Assembly: GCF_000622085.1 (NCBI RefSeq)
Contig: NZ_JHWL01000002.1
Span: 62,001-126,000 of the forward strand
Origin: Butyrivibrio proteoclasticus P6B7
Lineage (GTDB): Bacteria; Bacillota; Clostridia; Lachnospirales; Lachnospiraceae
Length of the DNA stretch: 64,000 nt
Direction of reading: 5' to 3'
How positions within the stretch are numbered: position 1 is the first letter of the stretch; each line of letters begins with the position of its first letter. A program made the translations under genes and the position numbers. This document shows, one piece after another, positions 40,983 to 50,228 of this stretch. The notes under the pieces are model-generated. The model saw nothing but the letters and a program-made list of their open reading frames with translations, searched no databases and was not told the origin of the DNA.

Positions 40983-42359
40983 ATGGCATTTGAAAGTCTT
41001 ACAGACAAATTACAAAATGTATTTAAGTCTCTTAGATCCAAGGGCCGCCTTACAGAGGAAGATGTTAAGGCTGCACTCAAGGAAGTTAAGATGGCTTTAC
41101 TTGAGGCTGATGTAAGCTTTAAGGTAGTTAAGCAGTTCATTTCTTCTGTACAGGAAAGAGCAGTTGGCGAGGACGTGTTAAATGGTCTTAATCCTGCTCA
41201 GATGGTTATCAAGATCGTTAATGAAGAGATGACAGCTCTTATGGGCTCTGAGACAACAGAGATTGAACTTCAGCCCGGTAAGAGCAAGACAGTTATTATG
41301 ATGTGTGGTCTCCAGGGTGCTGGTAAGACTACTACAGCAGCTAAGCTTGCTGGTAAGTTTAAGATCAAGGGCAAGAAGCCACTTCTTGTTGCCTGCGATA
41401 TTTACAGGCCTGCTGCTATTGATCAGTTGGAGATCAATGCTAAGAAGCAGGAGGTTGACTTTTTCTCAATGGGCACAGATGTTAGCCCAGTAGAGATTGC
41501 TAAGGCTGGACTCGAGTATGCTGATAAGAACGGAAATCTTGTGGTTTTCCTTGATACAGCAGGTCGTTTACAGATAGATGAAGAGATGATGAAGGAGCTG
41601 TGTGATATTAAGGAAGCAGTTACCGTTCATCAGACCCTCCTTGTGGTTGATGCTATGACAGGTCAGGATGCTGTTAATGTGGCATCCGAGTTTAATGACA
41701 AGGTCGGCATTGACGGAATCATCCTTTCTAAGATGGATGGTGATTCACGAGGTGGTGCAGCTCTTTCAACCAAGGCTGTAACTGGTAAGCCTATCCTCTA
41801 TGTAGGTATGGGTGAGAAGTTATCTGACTTAGAGCAGTTCTATCCAGATAGAATGGCCAGCAGAATCCTTGGAATGGGAGATGTGCTTAGTCTCATCGAT
41901 AAGGCTGTAGAAGCCAATGCTCAGAGAGATGAGGAAAAAGATCGAGAGATGGCCCAGAAGATGAAGAAGGGCAAGATCGATTTTGAGATGTATCTCGAGA
42001 GTATGAAACAGATGAGAAACATGGGCGGACTTTCATCCATTATGAGTATGCTTCCTGGAATGGGCAAGATCAGTGATGATCAGCTCCCTGATGAGAAGCA
42101 GCTTGCAAGAATGGAAGCGATAGTTCTTTCTATGACTCCAGAGGAGAGACAGAATCCTAAGCTGATGTCTCCTCAGAGAAAATTTAGAATCGCCAAGGGA
42201 TCAGGCAATGACATTGCAGAAGTTAACCGCTTTATCAAGCAGTTTGAACAGATGCAGAAGATGATGAAGAAGATGCCAGGTCTCATGGGAGGAAAGAGAG
42301 GCGGCTTTGGTAAGTTTGGCGGCTTCGGTGGATTCCCAGGCGGTGGTAAGTTCTTTTAA
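40983..42359 (+). CDS. ffh: Signal recognition particle protein Ffh
   Basis: This GTPase binds signal peptides and SRP RNA. The 458-aa protein has an N domain, the G domain with GLQGAGKTTTAAKLAG (about 108-123), DTAGRLQIDEEMM, and TKMDGDSRGG-type (SKMDGDSRGGAALS), and the methionine-rich M domain from about 325 with MRNMGGLSSIMSMLPGMGKI, the RNA-binding segment SPQRKFRIAKGSGNDIAEVN and a Gly/Phe-rich tail. It follows ylxM by three bases. The SRP RNA gene is not in the window. Confidence 0.97.
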   Translation: MAFESLTDKLQNVFKSLRSKGRLTEEDVKAALKEVKMALLEADVSFKVVKQFISSVQERAVGEDVLNGLNPAQMVIKIVNEEMTALMGSETTEIELQPGKSKTVIMMCGLQGAGKTTTAAKLAGKFKIKGKKPLLVACDIYRPAAIDQLEINAKKQEVDFFSMGTDVSPVEIAKAGLEYADKNGNLVVFLDTAGRLQIDEEMMKELCDIKEAVTVHQTLLVVDAMTGQDAVNVASEFNDKVGIDGIILSKMDGDSRGGAALSTKAVTGKPILYVGMGEKLSDLEQFYPDRMASRILGMGDVLSLIDKAVEANAQRDEEKDREMAQKMKKGKIDFEMYLESMKQMRNMGGLSSIMSMLPGMGKISDDQLPDEKQLARMEAIVLSMTPEERQNPKLMSPQRKFRIAKGSGNDIAEVNRFIKQFEQMQKMMKKMPGLMGGKRGGFGKFGGFGGFPGGGKFF

Positions 42360-42424
42360 TTTTGATATGTATTGTTTATGCATATAGATAACAATTATTA
42401 TTTATAAAAAAGGAGAAATTTAAA

Positions 42425-42670
42425 ATGGCAGTTAAGATCAGATTAAAGAGAATTGGTAAGAAGAAGGTTCCTTTCTACAGAATCATCGTTTCTGATTCAA
42501 AGTTCCCTGTACAGGGTAAGTTCATCGAGGAGATCGGTACATACGATCCTAACACAGATCCTAGCACAGTTAAGGTTGATGAGGAGCTTGCTAAGAAGTG
42601 GATCGCTAACGGAGCTCAGCCTACAGAGTCTGTTGCTAAGTTATTCAGACAGGCCGGCATCACAAAATAA
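42425..42670 (+). CDS. rpsP: Small subunit ribosomal protein S16
   Basis: The 81-aa protein begins [19 protein letters not shown] after the initiator Met, the S16 signature, and has the usual length. It follows AAAGGAG. Codon use is typical of highly expressed genes. It lies in the conserved ffh-rpsP-khpA-trmD/rimM series. Confidence 0.98.
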   Translation: MAVKIRLKRIGKKKVPFYRIIVSDSKFPVQGKFIEEIGTYDPNTDPSTVKVDEELAKKWIANGAQPTESVAKLFRQAGITK

Positions 42671-42706
42671 TTCATTTTTTGAATAAAAAATGCCGGAGGT
42701 TGACCA

Positions 42707-42934
42707 ATGAAAGAATTAGTTGAAGTAATCGCAAGAGCCCTCGTGGATAATCCGGATGAAGTTGTTGTATCTGAAAAATCAGATGGGCGCAATATTATGA
42801 TCGAGCTTCATGTTGCACCTTCAGACATGGGCAAAGTTATTGGTAAGCAGGGTCGTATTGCTAAGGCAATCCGTGCTGTAGTTAAGGCTGCTTCCACAAG
42901 AGAAAATATCAAGGTTGATGTTGAAATTGTCTAA
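42707..42934 (+). CDS. khpA: KH-domain RNA-binding protein KhpA (YlqC)
   Basis: The 75-aa protein is a single KH domain with the GxxG-type loop in GKVIGKQGRIAKAIRAVVKA. KhpA acts with KhpB as a small-RNA and mRNA chaperone and affects cell division in several Firmicutes. It lies in its usual place after rpsP. The binding site is GGAGG. Confidence 0.95.
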   Translation: MKELVEVIARALVDNPDEVVVSEKSDGRNIMIELHVAPSDMGKVIGKQGRIAKAIRAVVKAASTRENIKVDVEIV

Positions 42935-42947
42935 TTAACAATTTATA

Positions 42948-42983
42948 AGCCGAATAAGGCAATACGCTTTATTCGGCTACTTT
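42948..42983 (+). terminator. Hairpin terminator between khpA and trmD
   Basis: Stem AGCCGAATAA/TTATTCGGCT (42948-42957 with 42969-42978), followed by ACTTTTG. It splits the conserved cluster, so trmD-rimM are expressed at a lower level or from their own promoter. Confidence 0.75.
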
Positions 42984-43025
42984 TGTAATGACATAGAATT
43001 ATGTCTATTTTTGGATGAAGAGATT

Positions 43026-43775
43026 ATGGATTTTCATGTAATGACATTGTTCCCTGAAATGATTCTTTCAGGATTAAAGGAAAGTATAACTGGCAGAGCA
43101 GAAGAAAAGGGATATATTTCTTTTGACGTGGTTAATATCAGGGACTATTCAGCTGACAATAAACACCATAAGGTGGATGATTATACATATGGCGGCGGAG
43201 CTGGTATGCTTATGCAGGCTCAGCCTATTTATGACTGTTATAAGTCTATTGAAGAGAGAATTCTTGAAAAGGGCAATAAGAAGCCAAGAGTTATATATGT
43301 AACTCCTCAGGGCAGCGTTTTTAATCAGGGCATAGCTGCTGATCTTGCCAAGGAAGATGATCTTGTCTTTTTGTGTGGCCACTATGAAGGCGTGGATGAA
43401 AGAGTTCTTGAGACTATAGTTACAGATTATATTTCAATTGGAGATTATGTCCTTACAGGCGGGGAGCTTCCTGCCATGGTAATGATAGATGCTATCTCAC
43501 GTCTGGTTAAGGGAGTTCTTAACAACGAAGAGTCCGCCATGACCGAGAGTTTTGCCAATAATCTTCTGGAGTATCCTCAGTATTCAAGACCTGAGGAGTG
43601 GATGGGCATGAAGGTGCCTCCTATTCTTTTATCCGGAGATCACAAGAAGGTTGACGAATGGAGACTAGAACAGTCTATACTTAGAACTAAGGAGAGAAGA
43701 CCTGATCTTTACGAGAAGTATATTCTTGAGAATCCTCCTAAGCCTGAGAAAAAGAAAAGAAGGAGAAAAGCATGA
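43026..43775 (+). CDS. trmD: tRNA (guanine-N1)-methyltransferase TrmD
   Basis: The enzyme methylates G37 of tRNAs using S-adenosylmethionine. The start is the ATG at 43026, giving MDFHVMTLFPEM as in other TrmD proteins; an in-frame TTG at 43011 is less likely. The 249-aa SPOUT protein has the knot motifs DYTYGGGAGMLMQAQP, LCGHYEGVDERV and YVLTGGELPAMVMIDAISRL. It overlaps rimM by four bases. The order trmD-rimM is reversed compared with Bacillus (rimM-trmD). Confidence 0.96.
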   Translation: MDFHVMTLFPEMILSGLKESITGRAEEKGYISFDVVNIRDYSADNKHHKVDDYTYGGGAGMLMQAQPIYDCYKSIEERILEKGNKKPRVIYVTPQGSVFNQGIAADLAKEDDLVFLCGHYEGVDERVLETIVTDYISIGDYVLTGGELPAMVMIDAISRLVKGVLNNEESAMTESFANNLLEYPQYSRPEEWMGMKVPPILLSGDHKKVDEWRLEQSILRTKERRPDLYEKYILENPPKPEKKKRRRKA

Positions 43776-44284
43776 CAGATAGATTTCAAGTAGGTGTTAT
43801 AGCTTCTACCCACGGACTTCACGGTGAAGTTAATGTTTTTCCTACAACTGAGGATCCACAGAGATTTAAAAAGCTTAAAAAGGTGACTCTTCATACAAAT
43901 CGCGGCGAAGAGATAGAGCTTGATGTTCAGAGTGCCAAGTTCTTTAAGAAGTTTGTTATTGTGAAGTTCAAGCAGTACGACAACATCAATGATGTTGAGA
44001 AGTTTAGAGGGTGTGAACTTACTATCGATAGAAAAGATGCCCTTAAGCTTGAAAAGGGAGAATATTACTGCGCAGATCTTATCGGCCTTAAGGTAGTTGA
44101 TGAGGATGATAAAGAGCTTGGAACTATTTCTGATATTATTCAGACTGGTGCCAATGATGTCTACGAGATGGATAGAATAGACGGTGGGGAGAAGGTCTAT
44201 ATTCCAGCTATCAAAGACTGCGTTCTTAATATTGATGTAGAGGCTGGCAAGATTACAATTCACGTTATGGACGGGCTTTTGTAA
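43772..44284 (+). CDS. rimM: 16S rRNA processing protein RimM
   Basis: The 170-aa protein has the N-terminal RimM barrel (VGVIASTHGLHGEVNVFPTT) and the C-terminal PRC barrel (YCADLIGLKVVDEDDKELG, then YIPAIKDCVLNID). It helps mature the 30S head by binding S19. Its ATG overlaps the trmD stop (ATGA). After it the conserved cluster is interrupted by the nucleoside genes before rplS. Confidence 0.96.
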   Translation: MTDRFQVGVIASTHGLHGEVNVFPTTEDPQRFKKLKKVTLHTNRGEEIELDVQSAKFFKKFVIVKFKQYDNINDVEKFRGCELTIDRKDALKLEKGEYYCADLIGLKVVDEDDKELGTISDIIQTGANDVYEMDRIDGGEKVYIPAIKDCVLNIDVEAGKITIHVMDGLL

Positions 44285-44326
44285 GTTTTACATAAAAGAA
44301 TAGCAGGACTTCCTATAGATTTACAT

Positions 44327-44350
44327 AAAAAAGTAAGATGACTTTTTTGC
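44327..44350 (+). terminator. Weak A/T-rich terminator after rimM
   Basis: Stem AAAAAAGT/ACTTTTTT (44327-44334 with 44341-44348), with the T-run being part of the stem. Confidence 0.5.
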
Positions 44351-44366
44351 TTATATGCTCTATAAT
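44338..44366 (+). promoter_or_regulatory. Promoter of the nucleoside salvage operon
   Basis: Perfect TATAAT (44361-44366), 17 bases after ATGACT (44338-44343, four of six bases matching). Confidence 0.6.
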
Positions 44367-44410
44367 CAAATATTAGAAATAATATTCGTTGAATTTTGTT
44401 GGTGGTTAAT

Positions 44411-45187
44411 ATGATCGATTATACTGAAGGGGCTGGATATCAGTACCATACTCATGTTAAAAAAGGTGATGTAGGACGTTACGTTCTTCTTACAGGAGAT
44501 CCTGGAAGATGCGAATCTATATCACATTTCTTTGATGATCCCAAATTTATTTCTTATAACAGAGAATATAATACTTATACAGGAACCATTGATGGCGAGA
44601 AGGTAACAGTTATGTCTACCGGAATTGGCGGTCCATCAACTGCAATTGCAGTTGAAGAGCTTGTTAAGGCCGGCGCTGATACCTTTATTCGCATGGGCAC
44701 ATCTGGTGGTATGCAGCAGGATGTCATTGGTGGAGATGTAGTTATTGCATCCGGAGCCATTAGAGCAGAGGGCACTTCCAAGGAGTATGCTCCTATTGAA
44801 TATCCTGCCGTTGCTACATTTGATGTTGTTAATGCCCTTGTAGACGGAGCTAAAGCTAATGGCGCCAAGTATCATGTTGGTGTAGTACAGTGTAAGGATT
44901 CTTTCTTTGGTCAGCACGAGCCAGAGACTAAGCCTGTAGGACCTGAGCTTTTGTATAAATGGGATGCATGGATTAAATGCGGAGCTTTATGCTCTGAAAT
45001 GGAATCATCAACGCTCTTTATTGTTGGTAATTATTTAAGGGTTAGAACTGGTGCAATTCTCCTGGTTGTTGCTAACCAGGAAAGAGCTAAGGCTGGTCTT
45101 TCTAATCCGCAGGTTCACGATATGGATGTTGTGTATCGCACAACAATCCAGGCAGTTAAGAACCTGATAGCAATGGATAAAGCCTAA
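44411..45187 (+). CDS. udp: Uridine phosphorylase
   Basis: The enzyme cleaves uridine with phosphate to uracil and ribose 1-phosphate. The start is the ATG at 44411, five bases after GGTGG; in-frame TTG codons upstream enclose that site. The 258-aa protein is of the NP-I phosphorylase fold with VLLTGDPGRCESIS, STGIGGPSTAIAVEELVKAG, FIRMGTSGGMQ and the C-terminal EMESSTLFIVG. The first gene of the salvage unit, it works with the downstream transporter and cytidine deaminase. Confidence 0.92.
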   Translation: MIDYTEGAGYQYHTHVKKGDVGRYVLLTGDPGRCESISHFFDDPKFISYNREYNTYTGTIDGEKVTVMSTGIGGPSTAIAVEELVKAGADTFIRMGTSGGMQQDVIGGDVVIASGAIRAEGTSKEYAPIEYPAVATFDVVNALVDGAKANGAKYHVGVVQCKDSFFGQHEPETKPVGPELLYKWDAWIKCGALCSEMESSTLFIVGNYLRVRTGAILLVVANQERAKAGLSNPQVHDMDVVYRTTIQAVKNLIAMDKA

Positions 45188-45235
45188 AGGGTTTTATTAT
45201 ATGTTGTTAAACATTCATAAAAACGGAGGGAAATT

Positions 45236-46465
45236 ATGAAAAAGAAACTCATCGCAGTTTTAATGGCTGCAACTATGGTTTCATCACTTGTAGCTTGTGG
45301 ACAGTCAGCTGAGCCTACAACAAGTGAGCCAACAGAACAGACAGAAGAGAAGACTGAAGAAAAGACAGAAGAAAAGACAGAAGGTGAAGAGACAACTGGG
45401 GATGCTGAGACAGCTGATGCTTCAGACATGAAGATCGCTATGATCACAGACTATGGTGATATCACAGACCAGTCTTTCAACCAGTCAACACACGAGGCTT
45501 GCACAGATTGGTCAGAAAAGAACAACGCTACATTCACATACTACAAGCCAGAAGACAACACAACAGCTGGTAGAGTAGCTATGATCGAGAAAGCTGTTGA
45601 AGATGGTTATAACGTAATCGTTATGCCTGGTTATGCTTTCGCTGAGGCTATTGTTGAGACTGTTGAGACATATCCTGATGTTAAGTTCGTTGCTCTTGAT
45701 GTTTCTGAGTACGACCTTGCTACAGCAGCTGGTACAGACACATATTCACAGCCTAACCTCTTTAGTGCTATTTATCAGGAAGAGCTTCCTGGATACATGG
45801 CTGGTTATGCAGCTGTAAAGATGGGCTACACACAGCTCGGTTTCCTTGGCGGTATGGCAGTTCCTGCTGTTATCCGTTATGGTTACGGCTTTGTTCAGGG
45901 TGCTGATGATGCAGCAGCTGAGCTTGGCGTTGATGTAACAGTTAACTATGCTTATGGTAACCAGTTCTCAGGCGATCCTGATATCACAGCTGTTATGGAT
46001 ACATGGTATCAGAACGGAACAGAAGTAGTATTCGCTTGTGGTGGCGGAATCTGGACATCAGCTGCAGAGGCTGGTTCTAAGACAGGCGGCAAGGTTATCG
46101 GTGTAGACGTTGACCAGAAGGCTACAATCGATGGACAGTACGGCGATGGCATGACAGTTACTTCAGCTATGAAGGGACTTAAGGCTACAGTTAACACACT
46201 TCTTTCAGCTATCAGAGATGGCGAGTGGGATAACTACGCTGGACAGATCTTAAACCTTGGTATCGTATCAGGTGATGATTTATCACTTAACTACGTAGGT
46301 CTTCCAGAGGATTCAACACTTTGGACAGAGGATTTCACAGTTGATGATTACAAGAAGCTTGTTGCTGATATGGCAAGCGGTGCTGTAACAGTATCTAATG
46401 ATACATCAGCTGATGAGCCAACTGCTGAGAACATCAAGGTTGTTTTCCAGGGAAATATTAAGTAA
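45236..46465 (+). CDS. BMP-family nucleoside-binding lipoprotein
   Basis: The 409-aa protein has a lipoprotein signal peptide with lipobox LVAC (Cys about 21), a linker of repeated TEEK units encoded by a 12-bp repeat (about 45336-45390), and a Bmp/PnrA-type binding fold starting with MKIAMITDYGDITDQSFNQS and containing GFLGGMAVPAVIRYGYGFVQG. PnrA-like proteins bind nucleosides; the following ABC genes and udp/cdd support this. Codon use is C-rich, in contrast to the permeases. A hairpin terminator follows at 46490-46523. Confidence 0.92.
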   Translation: MKKKLIAVLMAATMVSSLVACGQSAEPTTSEPTEQTEEKTEEKTEEKTEGEETTGDAETADASDMKIAMITDYGDITDQSFNQSTHEACTDWSEKNNATFTYYKPEDNTTAGRVAMIEKAVEDGYNVIVMPGYAFAEAIVETVETYPDVKFVALDVSEYDLATAAGTDTYSQPNLFSAIYQEELPGYMAGYAAVKMGYTQLGFLGGMAVPAVIRYGYGFVQGADDAAAELGVDVTVNYAYGNQFSGDPDITAVMDTWYQNGTEVVFACGGGIWTSAAEAGSKTGGKVIGVDVDQKATIDGQYGDGMTVTSAMKGLKATVNTLLSAIRDGEWDNYAGQILNLGIVSGDDLSLNYVGLPEDSTLWTEDFTVDDYKKLVADMASGAVTVSNDTSADEPTAENIKVVFQGNIK

Positions 46466-46489
46466 TCAATTTACTTTATAATTTCACAG

Positions 46490-46523
46490 GGACCGGCAGA
46501 TTCATAGTCTACCGGTCCTTTTT
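46490..46523 (+). terminator. Attenuating terminator between the nucleoside-binding protein and its ATPase
   Basis: Stem GGACCGG/CCGGTCC (46490-46496 with 46512-46518), with inner AGA/TCT pairing, followed by TTTTTACC. It lies inside the operon. Confidence 0.8.
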
Positions 46524-46564
46524 ACCATATAGATATGGAGTAATAATCGTTGGAGGAAAAGAAA

Positions 46565-48106
46565 TTGGCAGAGAATACCCAGTATGCAATTGAGATGCTA
46601 AATATTACCAAACGCTTTCCTGGTATTGTAGCGAATGATAATGTTACTATTCAGCTCAAAAAGGGTGAAATTCATGCACTTCTTGGAGAAAATGGTGCAG
46701 GAAAATCTACGCTTATGAGTGTTCTTTTTGGCCTTTATCAGGCTGAAGAGGGTATTATCAAAAAGGACGGAAAGGAAGTAAAGATCAACAATCCTAATGA
46801 TGCTAATGATCTTGGAATTGGTATGGTTCATCAGCATTTTAAGCTTGTTCAGTGCTTTACTGTTCTTGATAATATTATCCTTGGTGTGGAGACTACAAAG
46901 TGCGGTCTTCTTAAGAAAGACGAGGCTCGTAAGAAGGTTCTTGCTCTTTCTGAGAAATATGGACTTAAGGTTGATCCAGACGCCAAGATTGAGGATATCA
47001 CTGTTGGTATGCAGCAGAGAACTGAGATTCTCAAGATGCTTTATAGAGATAATGATATTCTTATTTTCGATGAGCCAACAGCGGTTCTTACTCCTGCAGA
47101 AATTGATGAGCTTATGGAAATTATGAAGAACCTTTCTAAAGAGGGTAAATCAATTTTGTTTATTTCTCATAAGCTTGCTGAGATCATGTCTGTAGCTGAC
47201 AGATGCTCTGTTCTTAGAAGAGGTAAGTATATCGGTACTGTTGATATTGCAGATACTACTCAGGAAGAGCTTAGCCGAATGATGGTAGGACGTGACGTTC
47301 AGCTGGTTGCTTCCAAGGAAGATAAGACTCCAGGCGATGTTATTCTTCATGTGGAGAATATGACAGTTCCTTCCAAACTTCATAAGAATAATGCAGTTAA
47401 GAATGTTTCCTTCGATGTAAGAGCAGGCGAGATTGTATGTATTGCTGGTATTGATGGAAATGGTCAGACTGAGCTGGTTTACGGCTTATCAGGACTTGAA
47501 AATATTTCAAGCGGTAAGATCACTCTTAAGGGCAAGGATATTACAACTGCTTCTATCAGAGAGCGTTCTACCAGTGGAATGAGCCATATTCCAGAGGATA
47601 GACATAAGCACGGTCTTGTTCTTGATTACTCTTTGGCATATAACCTTGTGCTTCAGAGATATTTTGAACCAGAATTTAGCAATAAGGGCTTCCTTAAAAA
47701 GGATGCGATTCTTGACTATGCTAACAAGCTAATCGACAGATTTGATGTAAGATCTGGTCAGGGAGCTACAACAATAGCTAGAAGTATGTCAGGTGGTAAT
47801 CAGCAGAAGGCAATTATTGCCAGAGAGCTTGATAAGAATCCGGATCTTCTTATTGCAGTTCAGCCTACACGTGGACTTGATGTAGGAGCCATCGAGTTTA
47901 TTCACAAAGAACTTATTGCTCAGAGAGACGCTGGTCATGGAGTTTTACTTGTATCTCTCGAGCTTGAAGAAGTAATGAGTATTTCCGACAGAATCCTTGT
48001 TATGTACGAGGGTGAGATTGTTGGAGAATTCAATCCTAAAGAAGTTACAACAGAAGAGCTTGGTCTTTACATGGCTGGAGCCAAGAGAAAGGAGATTGGT
48101 GCATAA
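46565..48106 (+). CDS. Nucleoside ABC transporter ATP-binding protein (two ATPase domains)
   Basis: The start is taken as the TTG at 46565 (protein MAENTQYAIEML), eight bases after GGAGG at 46552-46556; a TTG at 46550 overlaps that site. The 513-aa protein has two ATPase cassettes. The first has Walker A LLGENGAGKSTLMSVLFG and IFDEPTAVLTPAEI. The second has the degenerate Walker A GIDGNGQTELVYGLSG and signature MSGGNQQKAIIAREL, as in the RbsA/NupA/YufO group. It powers the nucleoside importer with the two following permeases, and its stop overlaps the next start (TAATG). Confidence 0.94.
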   Translation: MAENTQYAIEMLNITKRFPGIVANDNVTIQLKKGEIHALLGENGAGKSTLMSVLFGLYQAEEGIIKKDGKEVKINNPNDANDLGIGMVHQHFKLVQCFTVLDNIILGVETTKCGLLKKDEARKKVLALSEKYGLKVDPDAKIEDITVGMQQRTEILKMLYRDNDILIFDEPTAVLTPAEIDELMEIMKNLSKEGKSILFISHKLAEIMSVADRCSVLRRGKYIGTVDIADTTQEELSRMMVGRDVQLVASKEDKTPGDVILHVENMTVPSKLHKNNAVKNVSFDVRAGEIVCIAGIDGNGQTELVYGLSGLENISSGKITLKGKDITTASIRERSTSGMSHIPEDRHKHGLVLDYSLAYNLVLQRYFEPEFSNKGFLKKDAILDYANKLIDRFDVRSGQGATTIARSMSGGNQQKAIIARELDKNPDLLIAVQPTRGLDVGAIEFIHKELIAQRDAGHGVLLVSLELEEVMSISDRILVMYEGEIVGEFNPKEVTTEELGLYMAGAKRKEIGA

Positions 48107-49284
48107 TGAGCGCTAACAAAAACACAAATACACCTAAAAAGAGCTTTTTAGCGAATTCTGCAGTTCAATCATTCCTGGCTTCTATCGTTTGTATAGTAAT
48201 TGGTCTTTTGATTGGATATATTGTTCTTCTTTTAATCAATAGTAAGGGAGCTAATGATGCAATTTTATCTATCCTGAAGAACTTCCTTAACTATTCATCA
48301 CCAGCTACAGCTAAGAAGTACTTCGGTAATACACTGGTAAAGGCTGCGCCACTTCTTATGTGTGCCCTTTCTATTCAGTTCTGTTACCAGACAGGTCTTT
48401 TCAATATCGGTGCAGCTGGACAGTATGTAGCTGGAGCAGGAGCGTGCCTTTTCTGTGCACTTTCCTTTAAACTTCCTTGGTATCTCTGCCTTTTGGCTGC
48501 TATTATTGCCGGCGGAATTTTTGGTATCATTGTTGGTTTCCTTAAGGCTTACCTTAATGTTAATGAGGTTATTTCAGGAATCATGCTTAACTGGATGGGA
48601 CTTTACTCAGTTAACATGCTTCTTGCTAAGGTTAAAGAGACAGCAAGCCCATATACAATGACACTTGCAAGCACTAACAAGGCTGCTATCATTCCTTCAC
48701 TTGGACTTGAAAAGCTCTTTTCCAATAACAAGTATGTAACTATTGCAATTCCTCTTGCTCTTATCGTAGCTATCGTACTTAAGATTGTTCTTAGCAAGAC
48801 TGTATTTGGTTATGAAATCAAAGCAACAGGTCTTTCTAAGGATGCTGCTAAGTACAGCGGAATGAAAGAAAAGAAAAATATCATCCTTACACTGTTTATT
48901 GGTGGCGCACTGGCTGGTGCAGGTGCAGCATTCCTTTACCTTACAGGCTATGAGCAGTGGGAGGTTACACAGTCATCAGTTCCTAGCATGGGATTCAATG
49001 GTATTGCTGCTACATTCCTTGGTGGTCTTGATCCTATCGGAACCATTTTTGCTTCATACTTTATTCAGCATATTACCAGTGGTGGAGCTCATCTTGATAA
49101 GCAGATATATCCTGCACAGATTGCAGATCTTATCTCTTCAATCATTATCTACCTCTGCGGATTTGCATTTATTGTTAAATTCATAGTTAACAGAAAGCTT
49201 AATGAGAAGGTTAGCAAATTAGGCTATCCACCAGAAAACAAAGACAATAAAGACGAAAACGAGGAAGGAGGTAAGAAAGAATGA
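48106..49284 (+). CDS. Nucleoside ABC transporter permease 1
   Basis: The 392-aa protein has a hydrophobic first helix (SFLASIVCIVIGLLIGYIVL) and about nine further transmembrane segments, with the family motif FNIGAAGQYVAGAGACLFC and the segment MGFNGIAATFLGGLDPIG. It matches the BPD_transp_2 family (YufP/NupB-like). The C-terminal tail is charged. It overlaps the ATPase gene by one base and the second permease gene by four. Confidence 0.93.
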   Translation: MSANKNTNTPKKSFLANSAVQSFLASIVCIVIGLLIGYIVLLLINSKGANDAILSILKNFLNYSSPATAKKYFGNTLVKAAPLLMCALSIQFCYQTGLFNIGAAGQYVAGAGACLFCALSFKLPWYLCLLAAIIAGGIFGIIVGFLKAYLNVNEVISGIMLNWMGLYSVNMLLAKVKETASPYTMTLASTNKAAIIPSLGLEKLFSNNKYVTIAIPLALIVAIVLKIVLSKTVFGYEIKATGLSKDAAKYSGMKEKKNIILTLFIGGALAGAGAAFLYLTGYEQWEVTQSSVPSMGFNGIAATFLGGLDPIGTIFASYFIQHITSGGAHLDKQIYPAQIADLISSIIIYLCGFAFIVKFIVNRKLNEKVSKLGYPPENKDNKDENEEGGKKE

Positions 49285-50222
49285 TACTTCTTCTTCAGTA
49301 TACCTTATTATTTGCATCTGTTTTAACCCTGGTTGCTCTTGGCGGCTGCTTTTCAGAGCACTCCGGAGTAATCAACCTTGGTCTTGAGGGAATAATGGTT
49401 ATGGGAGCATTGGGCGGAGCTCTTACTCTTAAATATATTTCTCCTTCAACTCCTAAGTTTTTGATCATTGTTTCAGTAATGCTTGTGGCTATTGCTGTTG
49501 GTATGGTTTATTCTATGCTTCTTGCATTTGCCTGCATTAACTTTAAGGCTGATCAGACACTTATTGGAACTGCCCTTAATATCCTGGCTACAGCACTTGC
49601 TTCTATTATTGCCAAGTCAATTAACGTAGCAGAGGATCCTAACAATGTATCTTCAACAGTACAGTATGTTGCAACCAAAAAGGCTCTTGTTGTTAATTTT
49701 GGTTCTTTCCAGTTTAACTGGTTTATGCTTGTGGCTGTACTTGCACTTATTGCATCTTATGTAGTACTTTATAAGACTAAATTTGGTCTTAGACTTATGG
49801 CCTGCGGTGAGCATCCACAGGCTGCAGATAGCGTTGGTATTAATGTTTATACAATGCGTTGGGCTGGCGTACTTATTTCAGGACTTTTGGCCGGACTTGG
49901 TGGTATCGTATATATCACAGCCGGTGTTGGAGAGTGGAAATTTGAAAATGGTGTAGCAGGCTTTGGTTTCCTTGCTCTGGCTGTTATGATCTTTGGTCAG
50001 TGGAAGCCAGTTAATATTGGACTTGCAGCTCTTTTATTCGGATTCTTCAGAGCTCTTTCCAATGTATATTCAGGATTTGATTTCCTGACCACGCTTAATA
50101 TTCCTGGTTCAGTCTACAACATGATGCCTTACATTATTTCACTTATAGTTCTTGCATTTACATCAGCTAATTCAAGAGCTCCTAAGGCTGAAGGAATTCC
50201 ATACGATAAGGGATCAAGGTAA
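49281..50222 (+). CDS. Nucleoside ABC transporter permease 2
   Basis: The 313-aa protein has about eight to nine transmembrane segments and the motif GVINLGLEGIMVMGALGGAL, typical of the second BPD_transp_2 permease (YufQ/NupC-like). It starts in an ATGA overlap with the first permease after GGAGG and is six bases before cdd. Confidence 0.94.
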   Translation: MILLLQYTLLFASVLTLVALGGCFSEHSGVINLGLEGIMVMGALGGALTLKYISPSTPKFLIIVSVMLVAIAVGMVYSMLLAFACINFKADQTLIGTALNILATALASIIAKSINVAEDPNNVSSTVQYVATKKALVVNFGSFQFNWFMLVAVLALIASYVVLYKTKFGLRLMACGEHPQAADSVGINVYTMRWAGVLISGLLAGLGGIVYITAGVGEWKFENGVAGFGFLALAVMIFGQWKPVNIGLAALLFGFFRALSNVYSGFDFLTTLNIPGSVYNMMPYIISLIVLAFTSANSRAPKAEGIPYDKGSR

Positions 50223-50228
50223 TTTGTA

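Noticed and set aside
43709..44263. Minus-strand frame over rimM
   Set aside because: Shadow of rimM; the plus-strand product has both RimM barrels.
44285..44410. Riboswitch before the nucleoside operon
   Set aside because: Only an A/T-rich terminator-like stem and a promoter are seen; no purine or other known aptamer core is recognisable.
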